From Streptomyces indicus (GTDB lineage Bacteria; Actinomycetota; Actinomycetes; Streptomycetales; Streptomycetaceae): a DNA stretch of 64,000 nt. Shown here one piece after another: positions 29,301-39,379 of this stretch. The position numbers and the translations under genes are program-made. Location of the stretch: contig NZ_FNFF01000004.1 of the NCBI RefSeq assembly GCF_900100315.1, positions 1 to 64,000 on the forward strand, written 5' to 3'. The notes beneath the pieces are model-generated. The model did not search any database, was not told the origin of the DNA, and was given only the letters and a program-made list of their open reading frames with translations. The stretch's first letter is position 1. Each line of letters starts with the position of its first letter.

Positions 29301-30764
29301 CTAGCGCGCCCCGGTTCCCACCAGGACCTTTCCTCCTGCTGCGGCCTGCGCCGGGATCGCGCGGGCCCGCAGCCGCCGCGCCTCCGCCTCGGTCTCCACG
29401 GACGGAGCCGAACCCGGCAGCGGCCGGCCGGCCGACTCGGGCATCAGCCAGGCCGCCGCACCGCCGACCACGGCGGCGCCCATCAGGTAGTACGCGGGGA
29501 TCATCAGGTTCCCCGTGCCGGTGACCAGGGCCTGCGTGACCAGCGGGGTCGTACCGCCGAACAGCGAGACCGACAGGTTGAAGCCCACGGACAGCGAGCC
29601 GTAGCGGACCTTCGTCGGGAACAGCGCGGGCAGCGCCGAGGGCATCGAGGAGGTGAAGCCCACGAGGAGCAGGCCGAGGGCCGCGAGGCCGAGCGCGATC
29701 GCCCAGGTCGAGCCCGCGCGGATCAGGAGCACGGCCGGCACGGAGAACAGTACGAAGCCGGCGCAGGCGGTGCCGATGACCACGCGGTGGCCGACCCGGT
29801 CGTTGAGCCGCCCCATCGGGATCTGCACGCACATCATCAGGACCATGACGCCGATCAGGATCAGGGTGCCGTGGGTGGCGTCGTAGCCGAGCTCCTCGCC
29901 GAGGAAGGTCGGCATGTAGGAGAGCAGCATGTAGTCGGTGACGTTGAAGACCAGGACCAGGCCGACGCACAGGGCCATCGCGCGGCCGTTGCCCACGAAC
30001 ATGTCGCGGAACTTCGGCTTGGGCAGCGCCTTCTGCTTGGCCTCGGCCTCGTCGGCGAGCGCCTGGAAGGCCGGGGTCTCCTCCAGCTTCATCCGCACGT
30101 ACAGACCGATCAGGCCGATCGGGCCTGCGACCAGGAACGGGATGCGCCAGCCCCAGCTGTAGAGGTCGGGCTCGGCCATGAAGGTGGTCAGGGCGGTGGC
30201 GAGCGCGGCACCGGCGACGTAGCCGACGAGCGTGCCGAACTCCAGGAAGGAGCCGAAGAAGCCGCGCTTCTTGTCGGGCGCGTACTCGGCGATGAAGGTG
30301 CAGGCGCCGCCGTACTCGCCGCCGGTCGAGAAGCCCTGCACCATGCGGGCCACGATCAGCAGCACCGGGGCCCACACGCCGATGGTGTCGTACGAGGGGA
30401 TCAGACCGATCGCGAAGGTGCCCGCGGCCATCATGATCATGGTGAGGGCGAGCACCTTCTGGCGGCCGATGCGGTCGCCGAGCGGCCCGAAGAAGGCGCC
30501 GCCGATGGGGCGGACCAGGAAGGCCGCGGCGAAGGTGCCGAGCGCCGAGAGCACCTGCGCGGTGCTGGAGGCGTCGGGGAAGAACACATGGCCGATGGTC
30601 ACGGCGAGATAGCCGTAGACGCCGAAGTCGAACCACTCCATGGCGTTGCCGAGTGCCGCCGCCTTCACCGCCCGCTTCACGAGCGAGGGGTCGGTGACGG
30701 TGACGTCGCCGACGGGCGGCTGCGGTGATTCGGACGGTTCGCGTTCCAGAGCGGTGGTGGACAT
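29301..30764 (-). CDS. MFS metabolite:H+ symporter (ProP/KgtP type)
   Basis: A 487-residue 12-helix transporter of the metabolite:H+ symporter family. It has GNAMEWFDFGVYGYLA (helix 1), the loop motif GPLGDRIGRQKVLA, 'GFSTGGEYGGACTFIAEYAP' and 'WGWRIPFLVAGPIGLIGLYVR'. These match ProP (proline/betaine) and KgtP/ShiA (alpha-ketoglutarate, shikimate) importers; the ProP coiled-coil osmosensor tail is absent, so substrate is open. Start MSTTALERE at 30764. Divergently flanked, no operon. Confidence 0.9.
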   Translation of the reverse strand: MSTTALEREPSESPQPPVGDVTVTDPSLVKRAVKAAALGNAMEWFDFGVYGYLAVTIGHVFFPDASSTAQVLSALGTFAAAFLVRPIGGAFFGPLGDRIGRQKVLALTMIMMAAGTFAIGLIPSYDTIGVWAPVLLIVARMVQGFSTGGEYGGACTFIAEYAPDKKRGFFGSFLEFGTLVGYVAGAALATALTTFMAEPDLYSWGWRIPFLVAGPIGLIGLYVRMKLEETPAFQALADEAEAKQKALPKPKFRDMFVGNGRAMALCVGLVLVFNVTDYMLLSYMPTFLGEELGYDATHGTLILIGVMVLMMCVQIPMGRLNDRVGHRVVIGTACAGFVLFSVPAVLLIRAGSTWAIALGLAALGLLLVGFTSSMPSALPALFPTKVRYGSLSVGFNLSVSLFGGTTPLVTQALVTGTGNLMIPAYYLMGAAVVGGAAAWLMPESAGRPLPGSAPSVETEAEARRLRARAIPAQAAAGGKVLVGTGAR

Positions 30765-30938
30765 GGGAGTCGACCATAGGACCCGGTTGCCCGGTTACGT
30801 GCTGTGTGCGGTCCTTTGCGTACTGCGCGGAAACCGGCTCCTGCCTGGTGCGACGCGTCCAAGATCAACGCCGGGTGAGCGGACGCTTTGTGATCCTTGT
30901 CGCCCGGAAGGCATGCAACCGCGGCCGGATGCGGCGGC

Positions 30939-32591
30939 TCAGCACCGCTTCGGCGGCCGCCACCCGTACGCCGAGCCGATCGTGTATTCGCCGGGCCCGT
31001 CCACGTCGAGCCGGACGAACTCGCCGTCCTTGGCGAGGCAGCCGCCGGACGTGGTCAGCCACGGCGAGTACGCGACCTTGACCCGCACCGAGCCCTTCGC
31101 CGACGCCCGCACGACCACCGAAGCCTCGTCGGAGCGCACCACCTCGGCAGGGCCCGACACCAGCGGCTCGGCGTCCCGCACGCGGTACACCGTCCAGTGC
31201 TCGTCCTGCCAGGCCTTCTCCAGGAACTCCGGCTCGCTCCGCACCAGCGCCGCCTCGCGCTCGGCCGGCCCGTCGGGGCGCCCGTCGTGCAGTACGACCA
31301 GGCCGACGGCCCACCGGTCGAGCCACTCCTTGTACGCGGACGCGCTGAAGGAGCCGTCCGGCACGCCCGCGCCCGGATACCCGTCGTAGAAGAGCGGACC
31401 GCGCTGCACGTCCGCCTGCCGGTTCCAGCCCTTGGCCAGGTTCACATGCGGGGCGAGCAGCACCGCCTCGCGGTGGTCGCGCGCGGGCACCACCTCGACC
31501 CGGGTGCGGTCCGCGCCCAGCCGGTCCAGCGCGTCCACCAGGCCGTCGGTGTGCTGCGCCCAGGCCGGCACCTTCGTGTAGACGACGATGTCGTCCACCG
31601 CCTTCTGCGTCACCCAGTACACGGAGAAGACCAGGGTCAGGATGTACGCGACGCGCTTGATCCGGTCCGCGCGCGGCTGCGGTCCGGCGGGTTTCGCCGG
31701 CAGGCACGCGAGCAGGACGGCGGGGGCGATGAGCTGGGCGAAACGTTCCACGTTCGTGCCGATCGGCGAGGCGATCAGCCAGGTGAGCACGGTGCCGAGC
31801 GCGTAGACCGCCGCGCCCGCCTTCAGCGTCCGCCACTTCGCGGGAGCCATGAACAGCACGGCCGCGCAGAACAGCACGGGCGCGAGCACCCGCCCCCACC
31901 CCATGGGCTGCACGCCTTCGAAGGGGAAGAGCAGCGTGGTCGCCCCGACCACCACGAACGGCGGCAGCAGCAGCGAGAGCGCCCGCCCCCAGTCCCGTAC
32001 GAGTAGGAAGGCCGCACCCACCACGACCAGGTACAGGCCCGCGACCGGCGACCCCATGGTCGCGAGCGCCGCGCACAGCCCCGCCCACCAGATCCGCCGC
32101 GCCCCGATCAGGAGCACACAGGCGCCGAGCGCGAAGGCGATGCCGAGCGCGAAGGTGCTGCGGCCCGAGATCACGTTGCAGCACAGGGCGTACGAGGTGA
32201 GCAGGGCCGGGCCCAGCGGGCGGGCGACGCCGGTGCGCACCCACAGCATCCCGCCCAGCCAGCCCGAGGCGAGCCCGGAGAGCAGCGTCACCGTCTTCAC
32301 GCCGAGCGCGGCCATCAGATACGGGGAGATCAGGCTGTAGTTGGCGGTGTGCACCCCGCCGTACCAGGAGAGGTTGTACGGGGTGCCGGGGTGTTCGGCG
32401 ACGAAGTCCGCCCAGGCCTGCTGGGCCGCGAGGTCCCCGGCGCCCTTGGCGAAGAACACCCACCACACCGCGTACAGCGGGAGCAGTGCGAGCGTCGAGA
32501 GCAGCGGCACCCGGTGGCGGACATGCCAGGTGGCACGGTCCGTGGCCGCGCGGGACGACCGGGAGCGCGACGGCGGTGCGTCCTGGGCCAT
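30939..32591 (-). CDS. Polytopic membrane protein, possibly GT-C-like glycosyltransferase
   Basis: A 550-residue protein with about ten hydrophobic helices (residues ~25-320) and a soluble C-terminal extracellular domain (~330-550) with a disulfide-capable 'GGCLAKDGEF...RC'. An extracellular loop after helix 1 contains PYNLSWYGGVHTANYSL, the location where GT-C-type enzymes carry their active site. I see no DXD and cannot confirm the activity. Divergent from the FadA5-like thiolase, with possible KstR operators between them. Function unresolved. Confidence 0.7.
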   Translation of the reverse strand: MAQDAPPSRSRSSRAATDRATWHVRHRVPLLSTLALLPLYAVWWVFFAKGAGDLAAQQAWADFVAEHPGTPYNLSWYGGVHTANYSLISPYLMAALGVKTVTLLSGLASGWLGGMLWVRTGVARPLGPALLTSYALCCNVISGRSTFALGIAFALGACVLLIGARRIWWAGLCAALATMGSPVAGLYLVVVGAAFLLVRDWGRALSLLLPPFVVVGATTLLFPFEGVQPMGWGRVLAPVLFCAAVLFMAPAKWRTLKAGAAVYALGTVLTWLIASPIGTNVERFAQLIAPAVLLACLPAKPAGPQPRADRIKRVAYILTLVFSVYWVTQKAVDDIVVYTKVPAWAQHTDGLVDALDRLGADRTRVEVVPARDHREAVLLAPHVNLAKGWNRQADVQRGPLFYDGYPGAGVPDGSFSASAYKEWLDRWAVGLVVLHDGRPDGPAEREAALVRSEPEFLEKAWQDEHWTVYRVRDAEPLVSGPAEVVRSDEASVVVRASAKGSVRVKVAYSPWLTTSGGCLAKDGEFVRLDVDGPGEYTIGSAYGWRPPKRC

Positions 32592-32760
32592 GGGTGAGGG
32601 CTTTCGGTTCGGGGCTCGGCGCGAGCGGGCGGGGCGGCGGCGTGCTGCAACCTCGTAGACGCTAGCCAGCCGCGATCCGTTCAGGTGTGCAGACCCCCGG
32701 TTCCGGGCGATTTGTGCAGGCAGGCACCGAAAGCACCCTGCCGATCCGGCCGGTGCGCGC

Positions 32761-32774
32761 AGTAACGGGTTCTA
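32761..32774. promoter_or_regulatory. KstR-like half-perfect operator (AGTAACGGGTTCTA)
   Basis: Matches the KstR consensus TNNAACNNGTTNNA at 7 of 8 defined bases (first T is A). It lies about 230 bp before the thiolase start, in the region shared with the divergent membrane-protein gene. Weaker than the site at 32888. Confidence 0.4.
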
Positions 32775-32887
32775 GATCCGACAAGGGCGGGGACGAGATC
32801 TTTTGCGGGCGAGTGGCGTGCAGGAATGGTGGCTGTGCGTGCAAGACCCTTGCGGTGGACGGGTCCCAGTCGTGAGACTGTCCCCGT

Positions 32888-34159
<1,272 letters not shown>

Positions 34160-34301
34160 GGGCCCGGGGGCTGGGGCCCGGAAGTCCGGGAGTCCGGGCC
34201 GGGCAGGTGAAATCCCCCGTGCCGGGGTGTCGTTGGGTACACCCCGGTATACGGGGGTCCGTCGGATGGGGCCCGAGGCGTCCGCGTACGAAGCTCTCCC
34301 C

Positions 34302-35573
34302 ATGACCCAGCAGACGCAGCAGAACACCAACTCCCGCCGTACGCACCGCACTTCACGCGGCATCAGGGCCGCCGTTGCCGCCTGCGCGGCGGTCGCCCTG
34401 GCCGCGACGCTCACCGCGCCCGCGTTCGCCGGGGCACGCCCCGAGGCCGCCGCGCCCCTGCACCAGGGACGCGGAGACCTCCTGTCCGTGGAGCCGGTCG
34501 CCGCGCTCGACCGGGCGGAGGTCGCCGCCTTCCTCGCGCAGGCCGAGATCGGTGACGCCACGGTGCGCCACGGCGTGCGCGCGTACCGCCTGACCTACCG
34601 CACCGTCGACACCGCAGGCCGCCCCACCACCGCCACGGGCCTGTTCACCCTGCCCACCGGCGGTGCGCGGCGGCTCGGCCTCGTGGCCGACACCCACGGC
34701 ACCATGGTCCACCGCGACAACGCGCCCTCGGTCGCCACCGACTTCGCCCGGCTCGCCTCGTATCTGCACGCCTCCGCGGGCCGGGCCGTCGCCGCGCCCG
34801 ACTACCTCGGCCTCGGCAAGGGCCCCGGCCCGCACCCGTACATGGACACGCGTTCGGCCGTCACCGCCTCGCTGGACATGCTCCGCGCCGCGCGCACCGC
34901 GGCCCAGCGGCTCGGCCGGCCGCTGACCGGTGATGTGTACGGCACCGGGTTCTCGCAGGGCGGTCAGGTGGCCATGGCCCTCGGCCGCGAGCTGGGCGAG
35001 AGGCGGTCCCACGGCTTCCGGCTGCGCGCCCTCGCGCCGGTCGCGGGCCCGTACGACCTGACCGGGCAGGAGGTGCCGGCGCTGTTCGACGGCCGGGTCA
35101 ACGACATCAGCGGGTTGTTCTACGTCTCCTACTTCCTGGTGGCCCAGAACCGCCTGCACCCGATCTACCGCGACCCCTCCGAGGCGTTCCGTGCTCCGTA
35201 CGACCGGCGCATCGAGGCGCTGTTCGACGGGGAGCACCGCGAGGAGGAGATCGTCGCCGCGCTGCCGAAGAACGTGCAGGAGCTGCTGACGCCCGCCTTC
35301 CTGGAGCGGATGCGGAACCCGGACGGAGCGCTCCTGACCGCGCTCAGGAGCCAGGACGACACCTGCGACTGGAAGCCGAAGGCGCCGGTGCGGCTGTACG
35401 CCTCGGCCGGCGACACCGACGTTCCGATCGGGAACGCGACGAGTTGCGCGGCCGACCTCGCACGGCACGGCGTACGCGCGCCGGTGCTCGACCAGGGGGA
35501 CGTGGACCACGTGGGGTCGTTCATGAAGGCGGCGCCGCAGACGGTGCGCTGGTTCGACCGCCTCGCCCGCTGA
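34302..35573 (+). CDS. Secreted alpha/beta-hydrolase (lipase/esterase-like)
   Basis: A 423-residue exported hydrolase from ATG 34302. The leader (residues ~1-40, SRRTHRTSRGIRAAVAACAAV.. ending AFA) contains twin arginines but not a full Tat box. The catalytic domain has the nucleophile elbow GFSQGG (about 230-235), the stretch 'VAAPDYLGLGKGPGPHPY' and a C-terminal His in 'DVDHVGSFM'. It resembles secreted lipases and prolyl-aminopeptidase-like enzymes of Streptomyces; the substrate is unknown. It is 142 bp after the thiolase, separated by a small dyad (ACCCC-GGTATAC-GGGGT), so an independent unit. Confidence 0.85.
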   Translation: MTQQTQQNTNSRRTHRTSRGIRAAVAACAAVALAATLTAPAFAGARPEAAAPLHQGRGDLLSVEPVAALDRAEVAAFLAQAEIGDATVRHGVRAYRLTYRTVDTAGRPTTATGLFTLPTGGARRLGLVADTHGTMVHRDNAPSVATDFARLASYLHASAGRAVAAPDYLGLGKGPGPHPYMDTRSAVTASLDMLRAARTAAQRLGRPLTGDVYGTGFSQGGQVAMALGRELGERRSHGFRLRALAPVAGPYDLTGQEVPALFDGRVNDISGLFYVSYFLVAQNRLHPIYRDPSEAFRAPYDRRIEALFDGEHREEEIVAALPKNVQELLTPAFLERMRNPDGALLTALRSQDDTCDWKPKAPVRLYASAGDTDVPIGNATSCAADLARHGVRAPVLDQGDVDHVGSFMKAAPQTVRWFDRLAR

Positions 35574-35591
35574 ACGTGCCCGCGCATGCGG

Positions 35592-35628
35592 AAGCGGCCG
35601 CCCCCTCGTGGGAGGGGACGGCCGCTTT
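35592..35628. terminator. Bidirectional hairpin terminator
   Basis: AAGCGGCCG (35592-35600) pairs with CGGCCGCTT (35619-35627); an inner CCCCTC/GAGGGG stem adds stability, followed by TTTT. It separates the convergent hydrolase and transglycosylase genes. Confidence 0.8.
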
Positions 35629-35684
35629 TCCGCCGGGGGTGTGGGGGCGTGTCAGCCCCCGCACCACGTTCCGCTGCGAAACGA

Positions 35685-36125
35685 TCAGTACCAGTGGTGC
35701 TGCTGCCAGAAGTTCCACGCGCCGACGGGCGAGCCGTAGCGGGAGTTCATGTAGTCCAGGCCCCACTTGATCTGCGTGGCCGGGTTGGTCTTCCAGTCGG
35801 CGCCCGCGGAGGCCATCTTCGAGCCCGGAAGCGCCTGCACCAGGCCGTACGCGCCGGAGGAGGAGTTGGTGGCGGTGTGGTTCCAGCCGCTCTCACGCGA
35901 GACGATCGCGCTGAACGCCGCGTACTGCGCCTGGTCCGGGATCATCTGCCGGGCGATCGCCTGCGCCGAGCCCGCAGCGTACGGGGCTGCGGCCGGGGCG
36001 GCCTGCACCGTGGCGGCCTGGGCGGGGGCCGCGGCGAAGACCACACCGGCGGCCGACGCGGCCACGAGAGCGGTGGTGAGGGCCTTCTTCGGGGAGGCGA
36101 TGCGGCGAATGCGGGAGACGGACAC
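35685..36125 (-). CDS. Secreted transglycosylase-like protein
   Basis: About 146 residues from GTG 36125 (GGAAGG upstream). Signal peptide ~1-37 (IRRIASPKKALTTALVAASAAGVVFA..AQA). The mature domain SAIVSRESGWNHTATNSSSGAYGLVQ holds the catalytic Glu and the SGAYGLVQALPGSKM loop of lytic-transglycosylase-like (SLT-fold) domains, ending WNFWQQHHWY. Small proteins of this type are abundant secreted cell-wall enzymes of Streptomyces. The open frame upstream of 36125 is not coding. Confidence 0.88.
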   Translation of the reverse strand: MSVSRIRRIASPKKALTTALVAASAAGVVFAAAPAQAATVQAAPAAAPYAAGSAQAIARQMIPDQAQYAAFSAIVSRESGWNHTATNSSSGAYGLVQALPGSKMASAGADWKTNPATQIKWGLDYMNSRYGSPVGAWNFWQQHHWY

Positions 36126-36473
36126 GCTGGACCTTCCGGTCGGGAACAGGACAGTCGCAGGCAAGCCGGTACCGCGGGGACGGTGCGTGGGGTTTGCCGG
36201 GGCGGGGCCCGTGGGGGCCGCCGTGCCCTGCGACTCCTCCAGAGAAGCAGGGCTGTTACGTCGCCGCAATGACCCCTCTTACTAGTGGGCCTCGCATCAG
36301 GGGTGCTGCGTCCACACTTGGTCCCACCCCCTCGAACCCGCAGGTCAGAGCAGGTTTCAGACCCCTACGGGAACGGGCCTGGAGGGCTACTATTCCGGCT
36401 CGTAAGTGACCTTGGTCCTGTGGGCGGGGTCACCGGCTCGGGACCCCGCTTTATACGGAGAGCTATGGGCCCC
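36126..36473. other. 348-bp intergenic region
   Basis: Leader/promoter side of the transglycosylase gene and 3' flank of the ECF S-component gene. I looked for a c-di-AMP (ydaO) riboswitch, which often precedes cell-wall enzymes in this genus, and did not find its conserved blocks. Nothing else seen. Confidence 0.5.
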
Positions 36474-37418
36474 TTACGGGTTCCTGGGTGTTTCCGTTAC
36501 GTTTTCGACTGGTGTGCCCCCGTCTTCGACGGAGGTGCCCTCGTCGTCGGAGCGGCCGAATGTGACCGGCGCCTCGAACGCCGCCTTCCGCGTGGCCCGC
36601 CGCAGCGCCTTGAGCACGGTCGGGCCGACCGTGAGGGTGAGGACCACGGTGATGACCGCCCGCCCGAGGTCCCAGCCCATCGAGGTGGCCAGGCAGTAGG
36701 CGAGGTAGCGGGCCAGGTTCTCGTGGAGGGGGTCGCCGGGCACGAAGGAGATGCCCGAGCTGAGGCCGCCGAGCAGCGGCCAGCCGTACAGATTCATGAC
36801 GAGTCCGTACGCGAACGCCGCGACCGCCCCGTACAGCGCGAGCATCGCCATCTCGCCCCGCCCGCGCAGCCGGTCCGCGCCCGGCAGCAGGCCCGCGCCC
36901 ATCGCCACCCAGCCCATGGTCAGCATCTGGAACGGCATCCACGGCCCGACCCCGCCGGTGAGCAGCGCTGACGCGAACAGCGTCACCGAGCCGAGCACAT
37001 AGCCGAACCCCGGCCCGAGCACCCGCCCGGCCACGATCATCAGGAAGAAGGTGGGCTCGAGGCCGGCCGTCCCCGCGCCCAGCGGCCGCAGCGCCGCGCC
37101 GACCGCGGCGAGCACCCCGATCATCGCGACGGCCTTCGCCCCGATCCTGCTCTCCGACACGGTCGCGAGCACCACGCCCAGAAGAAGGGGGAGCAGCGCG
37201 GCGAACAGCCACGGCGCGTCCTTCGCATGGGCCGTGACGCCCGCCTGCGCGTCCGCGAGCAGCGGCCACCCGAAGGCGAGGATCCCCACCAGGCTCACCA
37301 GGACCAGCGCCGCGACCGACTTCGGACCGAGCCGGACGGCGCGCACCTGGGCGGTGTGCACGGGTGCGGTGCGGGCCTGCGCGGTGTGCGCGGGCGTGAG
37401 GCGGGCCTTCGCCGTCAT
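36474..37418 (-). CDS. ECF transporter S component (substrate-binding membrane subunit)
   Basis: About 314 residues from ATG 37418, which overlaps the ATPase stop codon (ATGA), so translation is coupled. Six to seven hydrophobic helices in the central region (about 40-260) have ECF S-component character (LVSLVGILAFGWPL, GGVGPWMPFQMLTMGWVAMGAG). The last ~50 residues are a charged cytoplasmic tail. It gives the transporter its substrate specificity; control by a cobalamin riboswitch points to vitamin B12 or a precursor. Last gene of the operon. Confidence 0.85.
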   Translation of the reverse strand: MTAKARLTPAHTAQARTAPVHTAQVRAVRLGPKSVAALVLVSLVGILAFGWPLLADAQAGVTAHAKDAPWLFAALLPLLLGVVLATVSESRIGAKAVAMIGVLAAVGAALRPLGAGTAGLEPTFFLMIVAGRVLGPGFGYVLGSVTLFASALLTGGVGPWMPFQMLTMGWVAMGAGLLPGADRLRGRGEMAMLALYGAVAAFAYGLVMNLYGWPLLGGLSSGISFVPGDPLHENLARYLAYCLATSMGWDLGRAVITVVLTLTVGPTVLKALRRATRKAAFEAPVTFGRSDDEGTSVEDGGTPVENVTETPRNP

Positions 37419-39379
37419 GCGCCCGCCTCCAGCGCGGTGCGCACCTGCCCCACCGTGAGCCACGGCAGCGGCGCAAGGACCTTGCCGATCTGCGGGGCGA
37501 AGGAGGGCGAGGACACCACGACCTCCTCGGTCGGCCCGTCCGCGACCACCTCGCCCTCGGCGAGGATCACCACCCGGTGCGCGAGCTCGGCGGCGAGCTC
37601 CACGTCGTGGGTGGCCAGGACGATCGCGTGCCCGTCGGCCGCGAGGCCCCGCAGCACGGAGACGAGGCGGGCCTTGGCGGCGTAGTCCAAGCCGCGCGTC
37701 GGCTCGTCGAGCAGCAGCAGCGGCGGCCGCGCGGTGAGCACGACGGCCAGGGCGAGCGCGAGCCGCTGCCCCTCCGACAGATCGCGCGGGTGCGTCGCGT
37801 CGGCGATACCCGGCAGGAGCTCCTCGACCAGCGCGCGGCAGGTCCCCGGCGCCGCGCCCGCGTCCGTGTCGGCGGCCGCGCACTCGCCGGTCACGGTGTC
37901 GGCGTACAGCAGATCCCGCGGCTCCTGCGGTACGAGGCCCACGCGCCGGATCAGCTCGCGCGGCGCGGTCCGGTGCGGCACGGCGCCGGAGACCCGCACG
38001 CTGCCCGAGGAGGGCTGCACGAGACCGACGAAGGCGGACAGGAGGGTGGACTTGCCGGCTCCGTTGCGCCCCATCAGCGCGATGGTCTCGCCGGCCGAAA
38101 CGGTCAGGTCCACCTGCCGCAGCGCCTCGATCCGCCCGCGGTGGACACCGAGGGAGGCTGCGGTGGCGACGGGGGTGACGGGGGTGACGGTGTTCCGGGT
38201 GCCTGTGCTGCTGCCGGTGTGGTCGTGCGGGCCGCTGCCGGTGTGGTCGTGCGGGCCGGTGACGGGTGCGTCCGCAGCGGTGGCGGGAGGGGTGGGCCGG
38301 GGCTTGAGGCGGCGGAGGGAGAAGCGGCGGCGGGGGGTGTGCTCGGTGACGGGTCCGGACAGACCCCTCCCTCCCGGGGGCCGCACCGGCCCGTCCAGGC
38401 TATCGGCGCCCACTGACAACGCGCTCTGACCAGCAGCAACGCCCTCGCCGGGGGAAGCGGCACCCTCCGTACGGTCGGCGGTGCCAACCCCACGCGAAGT
38501 GGCCCCCTCCGCACGCGAAGCAGCCCTCCCCACCGCAGCCCCCTCCACCGCAGGCACCGCCACCCCCGCCAGCCGTTCCCGCAGCCCCGCCGCACGGCGC
38601 CGGGCGTCGCGCACCGTGAGCGGCAGCGGCGACCAGCCCGCGAGCCGGCCGAGGCCGACCACCGGCGGGAAGACGGGCGAGACCGCCATGATCTCGGCGG
38701 GCGAGCCGAGCACCGGTGCCTGGCCCGGACCGGGCAGCAGCACCACCTGGTCCGCGTACTGCACCACCCGCTCCAGGCGGTGCTCGGCCATCAGGACCGT
38801 CGTGCCGAGGTCGTGCACCAGGCGCTGGAGCACCGCGAGCACCTCTTCCGCGGCCGCCGGGTCGAGCGCCGAGGTCGGCTCGTCGAGGACCAGGACCCGG
38901 GGGTGCGGGGTGAGCACGGAACCGATCGCGACGCGCTGCTGCTGCCCGCCGGAGAGCGTGGCGATCGGCCGGTCGCGCAGGTCCGCGAGGCCGAGCAGGT
39001 CGAGGGTCTCCTCGACGCGGCGGCGCATCACGTCGGGGGCGAGGCCCAGGGACTCCATGCCGTAGGCGAGTTCGTCCTCGACGGTGTCGGTGACGAAGTG
39101 CGAGAGCGGGTCCTGGCCCACGGTGCCGACCACGTCGGCGAGTTCGCGCGGTTTGTGTGTACGGGTGTCACGCCCCGCGACCGTGACCCGGCCGCGCAGG
39201 GTGCCGCCCGTGAAGTGCGGGACGAGGCCGCTGACCGTGCCGAGCAGGGTCGACTTGCCGACCCCGGAGGGCCCGACGAGCAGCACCAACTCGCCCTCGG
39301 GGACGGCCAGTTCCACCCCGCTGACCGTGGGCGCGTCGGCTCCGTCGTAGGTCACGGAGACATCCTCGAAGCGGATCAT
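37415..39379 (-). CDS. ECF transporter double ATPase (EcfA-EcfA' fusion)
   Basis: A 654-residue protein with two ABC ATPase domains joined by a ~130-residue linker. First domain: Walker A GPSGVGKS (about 37-44), signature LSGGQQQR, Walker B VLVLDEPTS. Second domain, from ~400: GRNGAGKS, signature LSEGQRLA (Gly replaced by Glu), Walker B LLLLDEPTRG. The linker is low-complexity with a repeated GPHDHTGS (8-residue) motif. It powers the T/S complex. ATGA overlaps with both neighbours show tight translational coupling. Energy-coupling-factor systems import vitamins. Confidence 0.92.
   Translation of the reverse strand: MIRFEDVSVTYDGADAPTVSGVELAVPEGELVLLVGPSGVGKSTLLGTVSGLVPHFTGGTLRGRVTVAGRDTRTHKPRELADVVGTVGQDPLSHFVTDTVEDELAYGMESLGLAPDVMRRRVEETLDLLGLADLRDRPIATLSGGQQQRVAIGSVLTPHPRVLVLDEPTSALDPAAAEEVLAVLQRLVHDLGTTVLMAEHRLERVVQYADQVVLLPGPGQAPVLGSPAEIMAVSPVFPPVVGLGRLAGWSPLPLTVRDARRRAAGLRERLAGVAVPAVEGAAVGRAASRAEGATSRGVGTADRTEGAASPGEGVAAGQSALSVGADSLDGPVRPPGGRGLSGPVTEHTPRRRFSLRRLKPRPTPPATAADAPVTGPHDHTGSGPHDHTGSSTGTRNTVTPVTPVATAASLGVHRGRIEALRQVDLTVSAGETIALMGRNGAGKSTLLSAFVGLVQPSSGSVRVSGAVPHRTAPRELIRRVGLVPQEPRDLLYADTVTGECAAADTDAGAAPGTCRALVEELLPGIADATHPRDLSEGQRLALALAVVLTARPPLLLLDEPTRGLDYAAKARLVSVLRGLAADGHAIVLATHDVELAAELAHRVVILAEGEVVADGPTEEVVVSSPSFAPQIGKVLAPLPWLTVGQVRTALEAGA

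Noticed and set aside
36126..36420. Possible c-di-AMP (ydaO) riboswitch upstream of the transglycosylase
   Set aside because: Conserved ydaO blocks were not found; only generic GC-rich hairpins are present.
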